Shown here one piece after another: positions 26,820 to 36,084 of a stretch of 64,000 nt of DNA. The translations under genes and the position numbers were made by a program. The stretch is from NCBI RefSeq assembly GCF_021917145.1, contig NC_061062.1, forward strand, positions 14,406,706 through 14,470,705, written 5' to 3'. Origin of the DNA: Hypomesus transpacificus. Taxonomy: Eukaryota > Chordata > Actinopteri > Osmeriformes > Osmeridae. The notes under the pieces are model-generated. The model was not told the origin of the DNA and ran no database searches. It saw only the letters and a program-made list of their open reading frames with translations. The first letter of the stretch is position 1. The number at the start of each line of letters is the position of its first letter.

Positions 26820-27436
26820 GTAAGTATTATTCTAAGTTAATATATGTATCTTACTTCTATTAACATTAGGAACGCTAGAACACTTAATGCCTAGGTAAGC
26901 TCCAGTTTCGTACATGTACACGCGAAAGCTACGCAAGCGGCATTGTTCACACACTCCACTGTTGTTTGTCAACATGGATGTTTTAAATTTCCACTATAGG
27001 AGGCAGGTCGCAACAAAACATATTGTGACTAAATACGTTGTACAACAGCAATAACCATTGTAACATAGGCGGAGGTATTGTTAATGTTTATCTCACTGTA
27101 GCCTGTTTATTGCTAGCCAGCTCACATTCTTTGCTCTTTAAATTGCTTTCTGGATAAGAGCGTCTGCTAAATGACTAAATGTAAATGCAAAATGTACCGC
27201 CGTAGTGAACTACTGCTTCTTCACTGTTTCCTGATTTTATTTCGCAGCACGTCAAGTGATATTTGGTATACTGCGCCACAATTTTTTTTTTTGGTATTGC
27301 ACTTTGAATATGCATACATTTAAAGGCCAGGGAGATGTGTACAATGTAGCCTACACACCAAACAACCAACAGCCATTCAGCGTATGCGTAAACATTGTGC
27401 AGTATCTTTCGGCCATTAAATGTACGCATGCGCAAG

Positions 27437-28184
27437 GTGTCTCCAGGGCCCTAAAGCGAGCAGGAACGAATGTCTGACCCCTCTCGTCCTGGTCACAAAC
27501 TGTTTCAGACACTCTCCCCAGAGCAGGAGGCTGCGATCCATCAGGACCAACACTTCACGCCACCAAAACAGCGTCTTCCCATCCGCAGCTGGCCTCATCC
27601 ACAAGGTCTGGGTCCCCCCATTGACAGACTTTGACATTACATTAAGGCACTTCTTCTGCAATACTGTCTTTGACAACTTAAAGGTCCCACAGCATGAACA
27701 TTTGGCTTTGAGTTTTTTAATTATTAATATGAGTTCCCCTAGCCTGCCTATGGTCCCCCAGTGGCTAGAAATTGCGATGGGTATAAACCAAGCCCTGGGT
27801 ATTCTGCTCCTCGTTTGAGAAAATGATTGATTGTCTTAAGGGGGAAGGTTACCTCCCCTTTCTCTGCCTATTGGCCCGCCCAGAGAATTTGGCCCGCCCA
27901 TGAGAAAATGAGGTAGGACCGTGCAAGACCACCAAGGTCTATATAAAGCATCCAAAAACAGCATGCCATGGGACCTTTAATGCTGTGAATTTTTGCTTAT
28001 CCTATATGGCTCTTCAATTACTTAAGTCACATTGTACACATTTTTATATAGGCTATTAGTAAATGTATGTTACAACAATATTTCATTACTTCTTTTATCT
28101 ACTTACTATGTTTATTGTTATGGAAGAACCTTCAAAGCAAATTATTTCTGTGTGTAAACTTATTGGGCAACAAACCTGATTCTG
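27437..28184 (+). mobile_element. 5'-truncated non-LTR retrotransposon 3' end (unit B), interrupted by a MITE
   Basis: The duplicate of the unit A LINE fragment, with the same degenerate reverse-transcriptase end and a GATTCTG tail. It is split by the TTAA-flanked MITE at 27,682-27,976. Non-functional. Confidence 0.7.
27682..27976. mobile_element. TTAA-flanked MITE (295 bp)
   Basis: The element is bounded by TTAA at 27,678-27,681 and 27,977-27,980. Its termini are inverted: AGGTCCCACAGCATG on the left and the reverse complement AGGTCCCATGGCATG on the right. There is no ORF. TTAA target duplication is the hallmark of piggyBac-superfamily insertion. The empty site is available in unit A, which supports a real insertion after the tandem duplication. 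Other TTAA-targeting families cannot be excluded. Confidence 0.75.
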
Positions 28185-28296
28185 CAGGTGGACATTCTGG
28201 TTATTTTGCCAGCTTTTGGTGACTTTGTTCAGTGTACAGATTTGTGAAAAACACACAACTGGCTACCAATTGTTGTACCTTTTTTCTGTTGTAGAG

Positions 28297-30111
28297 ATGG
28301 ATGGAGACGATGGCGCCCAGTTCAGAACCCCAAAGAAGAGGAGGAATCTGACTAATGATCTGCGGTTAATAGCTGAGGATGTGGCTCATGAGGGCATGAG
28401 CACACAAGAGGAGGATCTGCTGGACAAGGGACTGCTCGAGGAAGAGACGGACGAGGAAGAGATGGAACCTGACCCAGAGGCAAAGCGTGCATCCGACGGT
28501 GTTTCCTTTCCCTCCTACTCTGACGCTGATTTAAACGCACCAAATCCTATCCCATTTACTCCTAGACGTCCTTATGGTATTGACTTAGGAAACGTATGTG
28601 AGGCTCTGCTGTCCACCACAAAGAAGATGTCGCAAGAAATGAGGTTTTTCATGCTGTTTTTTACTGAGGCTGTAGTTGCTGACATATGCAGCTTTACAAA
28701 TAGTCAGGGGTGGGCGCTCGTCCTAAACTGCGCGACATATTCCAGCTACAATGGAACTTGGACGGAGGTGACCGTCAATGAATTTTACAAATTTCTTGGT
28801 TTGCTCATTTACATGGGCTTTTCAGTTCTCCCTGATTCCCACCGCCATTGGGGAACCAAGTCACTTCAGGGTTCGTGGGCAAGGGGATTTATGTCGCGTG
28901 ACCGCTTCAAGGCTATTTTGGCAGCTCTACATGTTGTAGACCCTCTCACGGAGGATAATCAGGATCGTCTTAAGAAGTTGCGTTATCTTATGGACCACCT
29001 CAAACAAAAATGCCAACAGCTCTTTCAGCCTAACCAAAATCTCTCAATAGATGAACGTATGGTCAAGTCTAAAGGTCGGTCAGGATTTAAACAATACATG
29101 AAGCGCAAGCCTACTCGGTGGGGTTTCAAGTTATGGGTAATTGCAACATCAGACTCAGGGTATACTCTGGACTTTAATGTCTACACAGGTAGTAGTGTTG
29201 AGCGTGACACTGACTTGGCTACTACAGTAGTTGAATCCTTACTGCAGCCATTCAAAGACCAGGGCCACAATGTTTGGTTTGACAACTTTTACACATCCCC
29301 AGCTCTCATGGTGAAGTTGTCAGAAATGGGAATTAACGCCTGTGGGACATGCAAGGTGAATCGGAAACAGATTCCTGCAGAATATAAAGACGTCAAAAGA
29401 TGGGAACGCATGACAACTCGTGGGGATATGAGGTGGTGTAGGATTGAGGGGAATATACTTCTAATCCAGTGGAAGGACTCGCGTGCCGTCACAGTCCTCT
29501 CTAATTTCCACAATGCAAATGATATGACTGAAACAACTAGGTTTGTAAAACATGGTGGCAACTGGACAAAGGAAATAGCCCCCCAGCCCACTGTCATCAG
29601 TGATTATAACAAAAACATGGGTGGTGTTGATAGGTCAGACCAAATGATAAAATCGTATGACGTCCTACAAAAAACTCATAAGTGGTGGAAGACTCTTTTT
29701 TTCCACTTCATAGACATTGCCGTAGTAAACAGTTTCATATTGTTTAAGGAATGGCAAGTTATTAATGGGAAACCAAAGGATAAGTCTAGACTAATGAACA
29801 TAACACAGATAGATTTCAGAGAAAACCTAGCACGTCAGCTGGGAGGTATCCATATTCAAGCGAGCTTCCCTTTGCATTCACCAAAGCGTGTTGTCCCTCT
29901 TCCACCTCCACCATCAGTCCACACAGTCCATGTCCCTATATTGGAAGAGACCTCTAGGAGATGTTGGCTATGCTATCGGAAACGAAAGGCTGAGCATAAA
30001 ACCAAAGTAGTTTGTTGCGCACCAGAATGTAATGGCAAGAGACTTTGCTTGGTTCGTGATAGGAACTGTTTTCAGTCTTGGCACTCGGCTGAGTGTGACC
30101 AGTTTCGTTAA
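28297..30111 (+). CDS. piggyBac-type transposase, copy 1 (PGBD4-like), intact
   Basis: A 604-residue cut-and-paste transposase, expected to act in the nucleus on element ends and insert at TTAA. The start at 28,297 follows a pyrimidine tract and TAGAG acceptor shared with copy 2; the open frame extends 27 codons further upstream, but that is intron. An acidic N-terminal region (residues 36-60) precedes the DDE_Tnp_1_7 domain (about 110-480). The catalytic aspartates are visible: D252 in SIDERMV, D329 in VWFDNFYTS, and D445/D448 in GGVDRSDQ. The C-terminus has the cysteine-rich finger of the family (CWLC, CCAPEC, then CFQSWHSAEC, residues 556-600). There is no stop or frameshift. It may still be active or be a conserved host copy. 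Retrotransposon debris and a duplicated first exon lie upstream. Family assignment is firm; activity is unknown. Confidence 0.9.
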   Translation: MDGDDGAQFRTPKKRRNLTNDLRLIAEDVAHEGMSTQEEDLLDKGLLEEETDEEEMEPDPEAKRASDGVSFPSYSDADLNAPNPIPFTPRRPYGIDLGNVCEALLSTTKKMSQEMRFFMLFFTEAVVADICSFTNSQGWALVLNCATYSSYNGTWTEVTVNEFYKFLGLLIYMGFSVLPDSHRHWGTKSLQGSWARGFMSRDRFKAILAALHVVDPLTEDNQDRLKKLRYLMDHLKQKCQQLFQPNQNLSIDERMVKSKGRSGFKQYMKRKPTRWGFKLWVIATSDSGYTLDFNVYTGSSVERDTDLATTVVESLLQPFKDQGHNVWFDNFYTSPALMVKLSEMGINACGTCKVNRKQIPAEYKDVKRWERMTTRGDMRWCRIEGNILLIQWKDSRAVTVLSNFHNANDMTETTRFVKHGGNWTKEIAPQPTVISDYNKNMGGVDRSDQMIKSYDVLQKTHKWWKTLFFHFIDIAVVNSFILFKEWQVINGKPKDKSRLMNITQIDFRENLARQLGGIHIQASFPLHSPKRVVPLPPPPSVHTVHVPILEETSRRCWLCYRKRKAEHKTKVVCCAPECNGKRLCLVRDRNCFQSWHSAECDQFR

Positions 30112-30483
30112 GTGGCTCAGGTTCTAAATAGAAAAGGAAGTGTTGTTGTTGTCTTTTCCCCCTGCCTCTTTTCACCCTCTCTTCTCTTCACAGGTGTTGC
30201 AGTTAAATGTTTATACATGTATGGATCTTCTGTTCATGCACTCTTACACGTTAAAAATGTATTTACTTTAGCCTAGATAGTTTGATTTGGTATGTTTTTG
30301 TTGTGTTATTTGTTCACCCCACAGTCTTATGTTCAAATTAACTAAAGTGTGTGTCTTTTTTTAACACAAATGTGTATTTCAGTGTTTGTGTTGTGTCGTT
30401 TCAGATGCAATCTCAATGTATTATTACAGGTGCTCAAAAGAGTATTTGAGGAGTGTTCATGTGAAATGTATCTTGACATTCTA
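30112..30483 (+). other. 3' UTR region of piggyBac copy 1
   Basis: Directly after the stop, about 90 bases are nearly identical to the region after copy 2, up to CTTCACAGGTGTTGCAGTT. The match resumes from the ACACGTTAAAAA segment to 30,483. In copy 2 the two parts are separated by a retrotransposon tail (36,085-36,490). Confidence 0.6.
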
Positions 30484-32541
30484 AGGAGCAGTTTCCCAGA
30501 CATGGATTAGACCTTGTCCCAGTCTTAAAAAAAACGTTTTCAGAAGAAAAAGAAAGGGGTTTTAATCGCCATGAAAGTTATTACAGACAAGGAATTAACT
30601 TTGGCAGGAAGATGCATACATTCAACATATAGAGATCATAAATCTTGAATAGTGGTGTACAAGTCTAACTATACTAACGGTACAAAGTCAAACTCATACT
30701 AAGGGGCTGTATTTAGAATAACATTGAAATATACAAAGTTAAGTAGCTATGATATACATTATAAAATAAAAGTAAAAAATACAAATAGGGTAACTTGCAA
30801 CGTGCAAAAATGATGCGTGCAAATGTGTCAATGGTTAAAGTCTATGTGAGCCCATGGCCTTGTTGAAGAGGCCAGCGCATAGCAGCGGATGGGAAGAAGC
30901 TTTTTTGTGGCAAGTGGTTTTGGTCCTTATGGACTGCAGCCTTCTGCCGGAAGGGGGTGGCTGAAACCGAGTGTGTCCAGGGTGGGAAGAGTCGGCCACA
31001 ATCTTCCTCGCTCACCTCAGGGTCCTCGAGGTGTGCAGGTCCTCGAGGGTAGGCAAATTGCAACCAATCACCTTCTCAGCAGTACGGATTATACGCTGCA
31101 GTCTGCTCTTGGCAGTAACAGCAGTGTACCAGATGGTGACGGAGGGGGTGAAGATGGACTCAATGATAGCCGTGTAGAAGTGCACCATCATTGTCTTTGG
31201 CAGGTTGAATTTTATCAGCTGTCGTAGGAAGTACATCCTTTGTTGTGGTTTCTTGGTGAGAGAGCTGATGTTTAGCTCCCACTTGAGGTCCGGTCCTGTG
31301 AGAGGATAGTGCCCAGGAAGCGAAAAGACTCCACAGTTGACTGAGGAGTCACACAGGGTGATAGGGGCGAATGGGGATGTATTCTTTCTGAAGTCCACAA
31401 CTCCACGTCTTGAAAGCATTGAGCTCTAAGTTGTTCTGGCTGCACCAGGTCACCAGGTTGTCAGCTTCCCACCTATAATCAGACTCATCCCCACCAGAGA
31501 TGAGCCCAATGAGGGTGGTGTCGTCCACAAACTTCAAGAGTTAGACGGACAGATGACTGGAGGTGCAGCTGTTGTTGTACAAGGTGAACAGCAGAAGGAA
31601 CAGGACGCAGCCCTGAGGCGATCCGGTGCTGATGGACTGGGAGTCAGAGACTTGTGTTCCCAGCTTAACGCACTGCTTCCTGTCAGACCGGAAGTCTGTG
31701 ATCTATCTGCAGCTGGAAGCAGAGCGGGGATGATGGTGTTGAAGGCAGAGCTGATGTCCACAAACAGGATCCTAGTGTAGGATGCTGGGGAGTCCAGGTG
31801 CTGTAGGGTGAAGTGGAGGACCATGGTAACTGCATCGTCTACAAACCTGTTGGCTCTGTATGCAAACTGCAGGGGATCCAGGGGAGGGTCAGTGATGGAT
31901 TTGAGGTGTGCCAGCACCAGGCGCTCAAAAGACTTAATTACCACAGAGGTCAGAGCGATAGGTTTGTAGTCATGATGTCTTGTTGGCCTTGGCTTTTTGG
32001 GCACAGGGATGATGGTGGAGGACTTGAGACAGGTGTTGGTGGTGAAGATGTAGGTGAACACCGGAGACAGCTGGTCAGCACAGTGCTTGAGGGTGGCAGG
32101 AGAGACATAGTCCGGCCCAGCTGCTTTGCGGGGATTCCGCCTCTTAAAAAGTCTGTTTACTTATCTCTCCTGAATGAAGAGTCATCACTGTGGTGAGAGG
32201 GGAGGAGGCCTCTTGGGAAGCAAGGTGTAGTAGAGGACAGGCCAATTGTATTTCAAATCTGCAGTAGAACTCGTTCAGGTCGTTGGCCAGACGAGAGTCG
32301 TTAGTGGTGTGGGGGGCTCTGGGTTTGTAGTAATCTGCCTGAGCCCTCTCCAGACAAAAGCCGAGTCGTTAGCCGAGAACTGGTGTTTCAGTATTTTGAA
32401 TAGTCGTTTAGCCTCTATCACCGCTATGCTAAACCTGTTCTTCGACTCCTTGAATCTGTCTCTGTCCCCACTACAGTTGAGAACTTCATTGAATGTCTTT
32501 CCTTAGGACGAGGCTTAACCCATGTCTGGGAAACTGGTCCT
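30484..32541. mobile_element. Hairpin MITE split by a retrotransposon
   Basis: The left end AGGAGCAGTTTCCCAGACAT (from 30,484) and the right end ATGTCTGGGAAACTGGTCCT (to 32,541) are inverted repeats. The same element is present without interruption in copy 2 (36,744-36,858, about 115 bp). Here about 1.95 kb of LINE sequence separates the halves. Confidence 0.7.
30535..32488 (-). mobile_element. Degenerate non-LTR retrotransposon (L2/CR1 group) in reverse orientation
   Basis: On the minus strand the reverse-transcriptase blocks appear in order but in different frames. A fingers region reading TIIPVPKKPRPTRHHDYKPI and motif A (LFVDISSAFNT) lie in 31,534-32,061. Then comes PQGCVL, motif C FVDDTTLIGLIS (31,349-31,537), and the thumb and C-terminal part (31,012-31,419; 30,842-31,063, ending KSFFPSAA). 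Frameshifts and stops between blocks make it a pseudogene. There is no endonuclease domain, so it is 5'-truncated. The 3' end is at the left, inside the hairpin MITE. Family assignment beyond the CR1/L2/Rex group is uncertain. Confidence 0.8.
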
Positions 32542-32864
32542 AAATGGGGTTTTAAATTATGTTTTCCCACAAATTACTAGAATGGCCATAACTTTGAAAC
32601 ACTACACTATATTTCTACACTGTCTGTTGTTCTTCATTGCCTGCACACGCTATCTTTCACATACTTTAATAAAAAAGTACAGTAGGGCCTCTTTATAGTA
32701 GGGGTAGGGCACAAGAGCAGGTCTGAACTTTCTCAATCATGTGACACAATTTAAAAACTCAATTAAAAGCCTCATGTCACTCATAGTATTTGTTTGAGGC
32801 CATGCCCTTATTCTGAAGGCCAAATCGGAAAACCGGATACTCGGCTAGTTTCACGGTCGGTACT
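32542..32864. other. Spacer between the two piggyBac copies
   Basis: Unique AT-rich sequence of about 320 bp. No gene or repeat was recognised. It ends where homology to the psmc6 5' flank starts. Confidence 0.5.
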
Positions 32865-33120
32865 GACACCGGTGTTCCGGATAATTCAGTTGCCCTGTTC
32901 CCTCTTCTTTGCTCGCTCGTGTTTTCTCTTGTTGCTTAGTTGAGCTGTGATTTATATATAATCGCGTGTGTTAGTTTATAGTGTACTCTACCTACTTTCC
33001 ATGAGCATAAGGTAATTTTGTTTATGTTGGTTGTTTAATTTGCACTCAAATACAGCCTTTAAAGTATAGTATAGGTAGTAAGTTGTTTTGCTCAATCGTT
33101 AGTCCCTGTAAAACGTGATA
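32865..33120 (-). repeat. Inverted copy of the psmc6 5' flank (left arm)
   Basis: The reverse complement of this segment aligns with 37,020-37,468, directly upstream of the psmc6 start codon. Matching blocks include TGTATTTGAGTGCAAATTAA, ACCTTATGCT.ATGGAAAGT, CGCGAT.ATATAAATCACA, AGCAACAAG and GAACAGGG.AACTGAATT. The last shared block is AACACCGGTGTC; in psmc6 the next base is the A of the ATG. The psmc6 arm has about 190 extra bases (37,135-37,330). The inner edge of this arm touches the 5' end of piggyBac copy 2. Confidence 0.75.
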
Positions 33121-33679
33121 GGTTGTTGTTCTCTCAGCGTCACGGATTGCCGAAAAAACATCAAGTCGACGTAAGTATTATTCTGAAGTATACTCTTTTG
33201 TATAAGTATCTTACTTCTATGAACATTAGGAATACTAGAACACTTAATGACTTGGTAAACTCCAGTTATCGTACGTGTACACGCGAAAGCTAGCTACACA
33301 GTACACAAGCGACATTGTTCACATACTCCACGGTTTGTCAACATGGATGTTTTAGTTATGTCTTTTATAGGAGGCAGGTCAGCAACAAAATACGTTTTGA
33401 CTGAATACGTAATACAACAGCAATAACCATTGTAACTTGGGCGGAGGTATTGATAATGTTTAGCGTTATCTCACTGTAGCCTATTTATTGCTAGCCAGCT
33501 CACATTCTTTGCTCTTTCAAATGTACCGCCGTTGTGTACTACTACTTCTTCACTGTTTCCTGATTTTATATTGCAGCACGTCAGGTGATCTTTGGTAAAC
33601 AGCGCCACAATTTTTTTGGTATTGCACTTTGCACATGTGTACATTTAAAGGCAATGGAGACGTGCACAATGTACACACA

Positions 33680-34085
33680 AGAGACTGTCTAATAAGGGGA
33701 GAACTTCCACTCGGGAAAACTTCCGGCTTCAAAACTAGTTGCGGTTCAACTCTGGTTCCAAATGAGGGTGCTCACGGGCAAGTGCAGAATGAATGGAGGT
33801 CTATGGAGTTATATTACGATACCCCTCAAAATACACTTTAATCAGGATATATATTTTTGTCTGGTATTTACATTTTGCAATTGAAAGTGGAGGCAACGAA
33901 AATACAAACTGCTGAGTGGTAGATTTTTTTCAAAGTCGCTTTTTTGTCCGAAAAAGCCTTTTAAAATGTCAATGATGTCATACACATTGTACGGCCAGAG
34001 ATACACCTTTACGGCAAGCTCTGAGTCACTTCCTTTTTCTCTCTCGAGGCATTGACAACACAGTGACAGCTTAGGGGGGAACCCT
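33680..34085. mobile_element. Unclassified insertion in the intron of piggyBac copy 2
   Basis: Sequence present only here, at the place where units A and B carry their LINE fragment. Both flanks match A and B (GGAGACGTGCACAA on the left; GGTTATTCTA.CAGCTTTT on the right). No ORF or clear terminal repeat was seen, so its class is unknown. Confidence 0.45.
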
Positions 34086-34182
34086 GTGGTTATTCTACCA
34101 GCTTTTGGTGACTGTTTGTTCAGTGTACGGATTGGTGAACACAACTGGCTACTAATTGTTGTACCTTTTTTCTGTTGTAGAG

Positions 34183-35991
34183 ATGGATGGAAATGATGGC
34201 GCCCAGTTCAGAACCCCCAAGAAGAGGAGGAAGCTGACTGATCTGCGGTTCTTAGCTGAGGATGTGGCTCATGAGGGCATGAGAGCACAAGAGGAGGATC
34301 TGCTAGACCAGGAACTGCTCCAGGAAGAGACGGACGAGGAGGAGATGGAACCTGATCCAGAGACAAAGCGTGAACCTGACTGGATTTCTTATCCCTCCTA
34401 CTCTGACTCGGATTTAAACGCACCAAATCCTATCCCATTTACTCCTACACGTCCTTTGGGTATTGACTTAGGAAACGTATGTCGGGCTCTGGGGTCCGGC
34501 ACAAAGATGTCACAAGAAATGAACTTTTTCATGCTGTTTTTTACTGAGGCTGTAGTTGCTGACATATGCAGCTTTACAAATCGTCAGGGGTGGGCGCTCG
34601 TCCTAAACTGTCCGACATATTCCAGCTACAATGGAACTTGGACGGAGGTGACCGTCAATGAATTTTACAAATTTCTTGGTTTGCTCATTTACATGGGCTT
34701 TTCAGTTCTCCCTGATGTCCATCGTCATTGGGGAACCAAGTCACTTCAGGGTTCGTGGGCAAGGGGATTTATGTCGCGTGACCGCTTCAAGGCTATTTTG
34801 GCAGCTCTACATATTTTAGACCCTCTCACGGAGGATAATCAGGATCGCCTTCAGAAGTTGCGTTATCTTACAGACCACCTCAAACAAAAGTGCCAGCAGC
34901 TTTTTCAGCCTAACCAAAATCTCTCAATAGATGAACGTATGGTCAAGTCTAAAGGTCGGTCAGGATTTAAACAATACATGAAGCGCAAGCCTACTCTGTG
35001 GGGTTTCAAGTTATGGGTAATTGCAACATCTGACTCAGGGTATACTCTGGACTTTAATGTCTACACAGGTAGTAGTGTTGAGCGTGACACTGACTTGGCC
35101 ACCACAGTAGTTGAATCCTTACTGCAGCCATTCAAAGACCAGGGCCACAATGTTTGGTTTGACAACTTTTACACATCCCCAGCTCTCATGGTGAAGTTGT
35201 TAGAAATGGGAATTAACGCCTGTGGGACATGCAAGGTGAATCGGAAACAGATTCCTGCAGAATATAAAGACGTCAAAAGATGGGAACGCATGACAACTCG
35301 TGGGGATATGAGGTGGTGTAGGATTGAGGGGAATATACTTCTAATCCAGTGGAAGGACTCGCGTGCCATCACAGTCCTCTCTAATTTCCACAGTGCCAAT
35401 GACACGACTGAAGTAACGAGGTTTGTAAAACATGGTGGTAACTGGACAAAGGAAGTAGCCCCCCAGCCCAGTGTCATCAGTGATTATAACAAAAACATGG
35501 GTGGTGTTGATAGGTCAGACCAAATGATAAAATCATATGACTTCCTACAAAAAACTCATAAGTGGTGGAAAACACTTTTTTTCCACTTCATAGACATTGC
35601 CGTAGTAAATAGTTTCATATTGTTTAAGGAATGGCAACTTATTCATGCGGAACCAGGGGATGTGTCTAGACTAATGAACTTGACAGAGATAGATTTCAGA
35701 GAAAACCTAGCACGTCAGCTGGGAGGTATCCATATTCAAGCGAGCTTCCCTTTGCATTCACCAAAGCGTTTTGTCCCTCTTTCACCTCCACCATCAGTCC
35801 ACACAGTCCATGTCCCTATATTGGAAGAGTCCTCTAGGAGATGTTGGCTATGCTATCGGAAACGAAAGGCTGAGCATAAAACCAAAGTAGTTTGTTGCGC
35901 ACCAGAATGTAATGGCAAGAGACTTTGCTTGGTTCGTGATAGGAACTGTTTTCAGTCTTGGCACTCGGCTGAGTGTGACCAGTTTCGTTAA
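34183..35991 (+). CDS. piggyBac-type transposase, copy 2 (PGBD4-like), intact
   Basis: A 602-residue paralogue of copy 1, about nine residues in ten identical by eye. The start was chosen at the same acceptor-ATG context; the upstream extension is intronic. Two codons are missing relative to copy 1 (after residue 19, and one lysine near residue 110). All three catalytic aspartate motifs (SIDERMV, VWFDNFYTS, GGVDRSDQ) and the C-terminal cysteine finger are unchanged. Most differences fall in the first 235 residues and in a short patch (HAEPGDV versus NGKPKDK) in the C-terminal third. One notable core change is KPTLWGF for KPTRWGF. No stop or frameshift. Upstream lies an inverted copy of the psmc6 promoter region, a possible source of transcription. 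Function as a mobile or domesticated protein is not decided by sequence. Confidence 0.9.
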   Translation: MDGNDGAQFRTPKKRRKLTDLRFLAEDVAHEGMRAQEEDLLDQELLQEETDEEEMEPDPETKREPDWISYPSYSDSDLNAPNPIPFTPTRPLGIDLGNVCRALGSGTKMSQEMNFFMLFFTEAVVADICSFTNRQGWALVLNCPTYSSYNGTWTEVTVNEFYKFLGLLIYMGFSVLPDVHRHWGTKSLQGSWARGFMSRDRFKAILAALHILDPLTEDNQDRLQKLRYLTDHLKQKCQQLFQPNQNLSIDERMVKSKGRSGFKQYMKRKPTLWGFKLWVIATSDSGYTLDFNVYTGSSVERDTDLATTVVESLLQPFKDQGHNVWFDNFYTSPALMVKLLEMGINACGTCKVNRKQIPAEYKDVKRWERMTTRGDMRWCRIEGNILLIQWKDSRAITVLSNFHSANDTTEVTRFVKHGGNWTKEVAPQPSVISDYNKNMGGVDRSDQMIKSYDFLQKTHKWWKTLFFHFIDIAVVNSFILFKEWQLIHAEPGDVSRLMNLTEIDFRENLARQLGGIHIQASFPLHSPKRFVPLSPPPSVHTVHVPILEESSRRCWLCYRKRKAEHKTKVVCCAPECNGKRLCLVRDRNCFQSWHSAECDQFR

Positions 35992-36084
35992 GTGGCTCAG
36001 GTTCTAAATGGAATAGGAAGTGTTGTTGTTGTCTTTTCCCCCTGCCTCTTTTCACCCTCTCTTCTCTTCACAGGTGTTGCAGTT

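Larger units (their letters stand above)
26820..28413 (+). repeat. Tandem duplication unit B
   Basis: The second copy of the 5' exon-intron segment, joined at its right end to the full transposase ORF. It is about 0.34 kb longer than unit A because of two private insertions: a 49-bp fragment at about 27,148-27,196 (GGATAAGAGCGTCTGCTAAA type, the common fish SINE/LINE 3' tail) and a 295-bp TTAA-flanked MITE. Neither is in unit A or in copy 2. Confidence 0.8.
25485..32541 (+). mobile_element. piggyBac-type element, copy 1 (with nested insertions)
   Basis: The extent is inferred from sequence shared with copy 2. The left edge lies near 25,485-25,497 and the right edge at 32,541, the end of a hairpin element present at the same place in both copies. 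Order: candidate exon 1 with donor, a tandemly duplicated exon-intron segment (25,563-26,819 and 26,820 to about 28,413), the full transposase ORF (28,297-30,111), a 3' UTR of about 370 bp shared with copy 2, then the hairpin element split by a minus-strand non-LTR retrotransposon. I found no TTAA-flanked terminal repeats that would define true piggyBac ends, so the boundaries mark shared sequence, not proven transposition termini. Confidence 0.6.

Noticed and set aside
28216..28296. Upstream extension of transposase copy 1 (27 codons)
   Set aside because: It reads through a pyrimidine tract and acceptor; copy 2 has a different extension. The ATG at 28,297 is the shared start.
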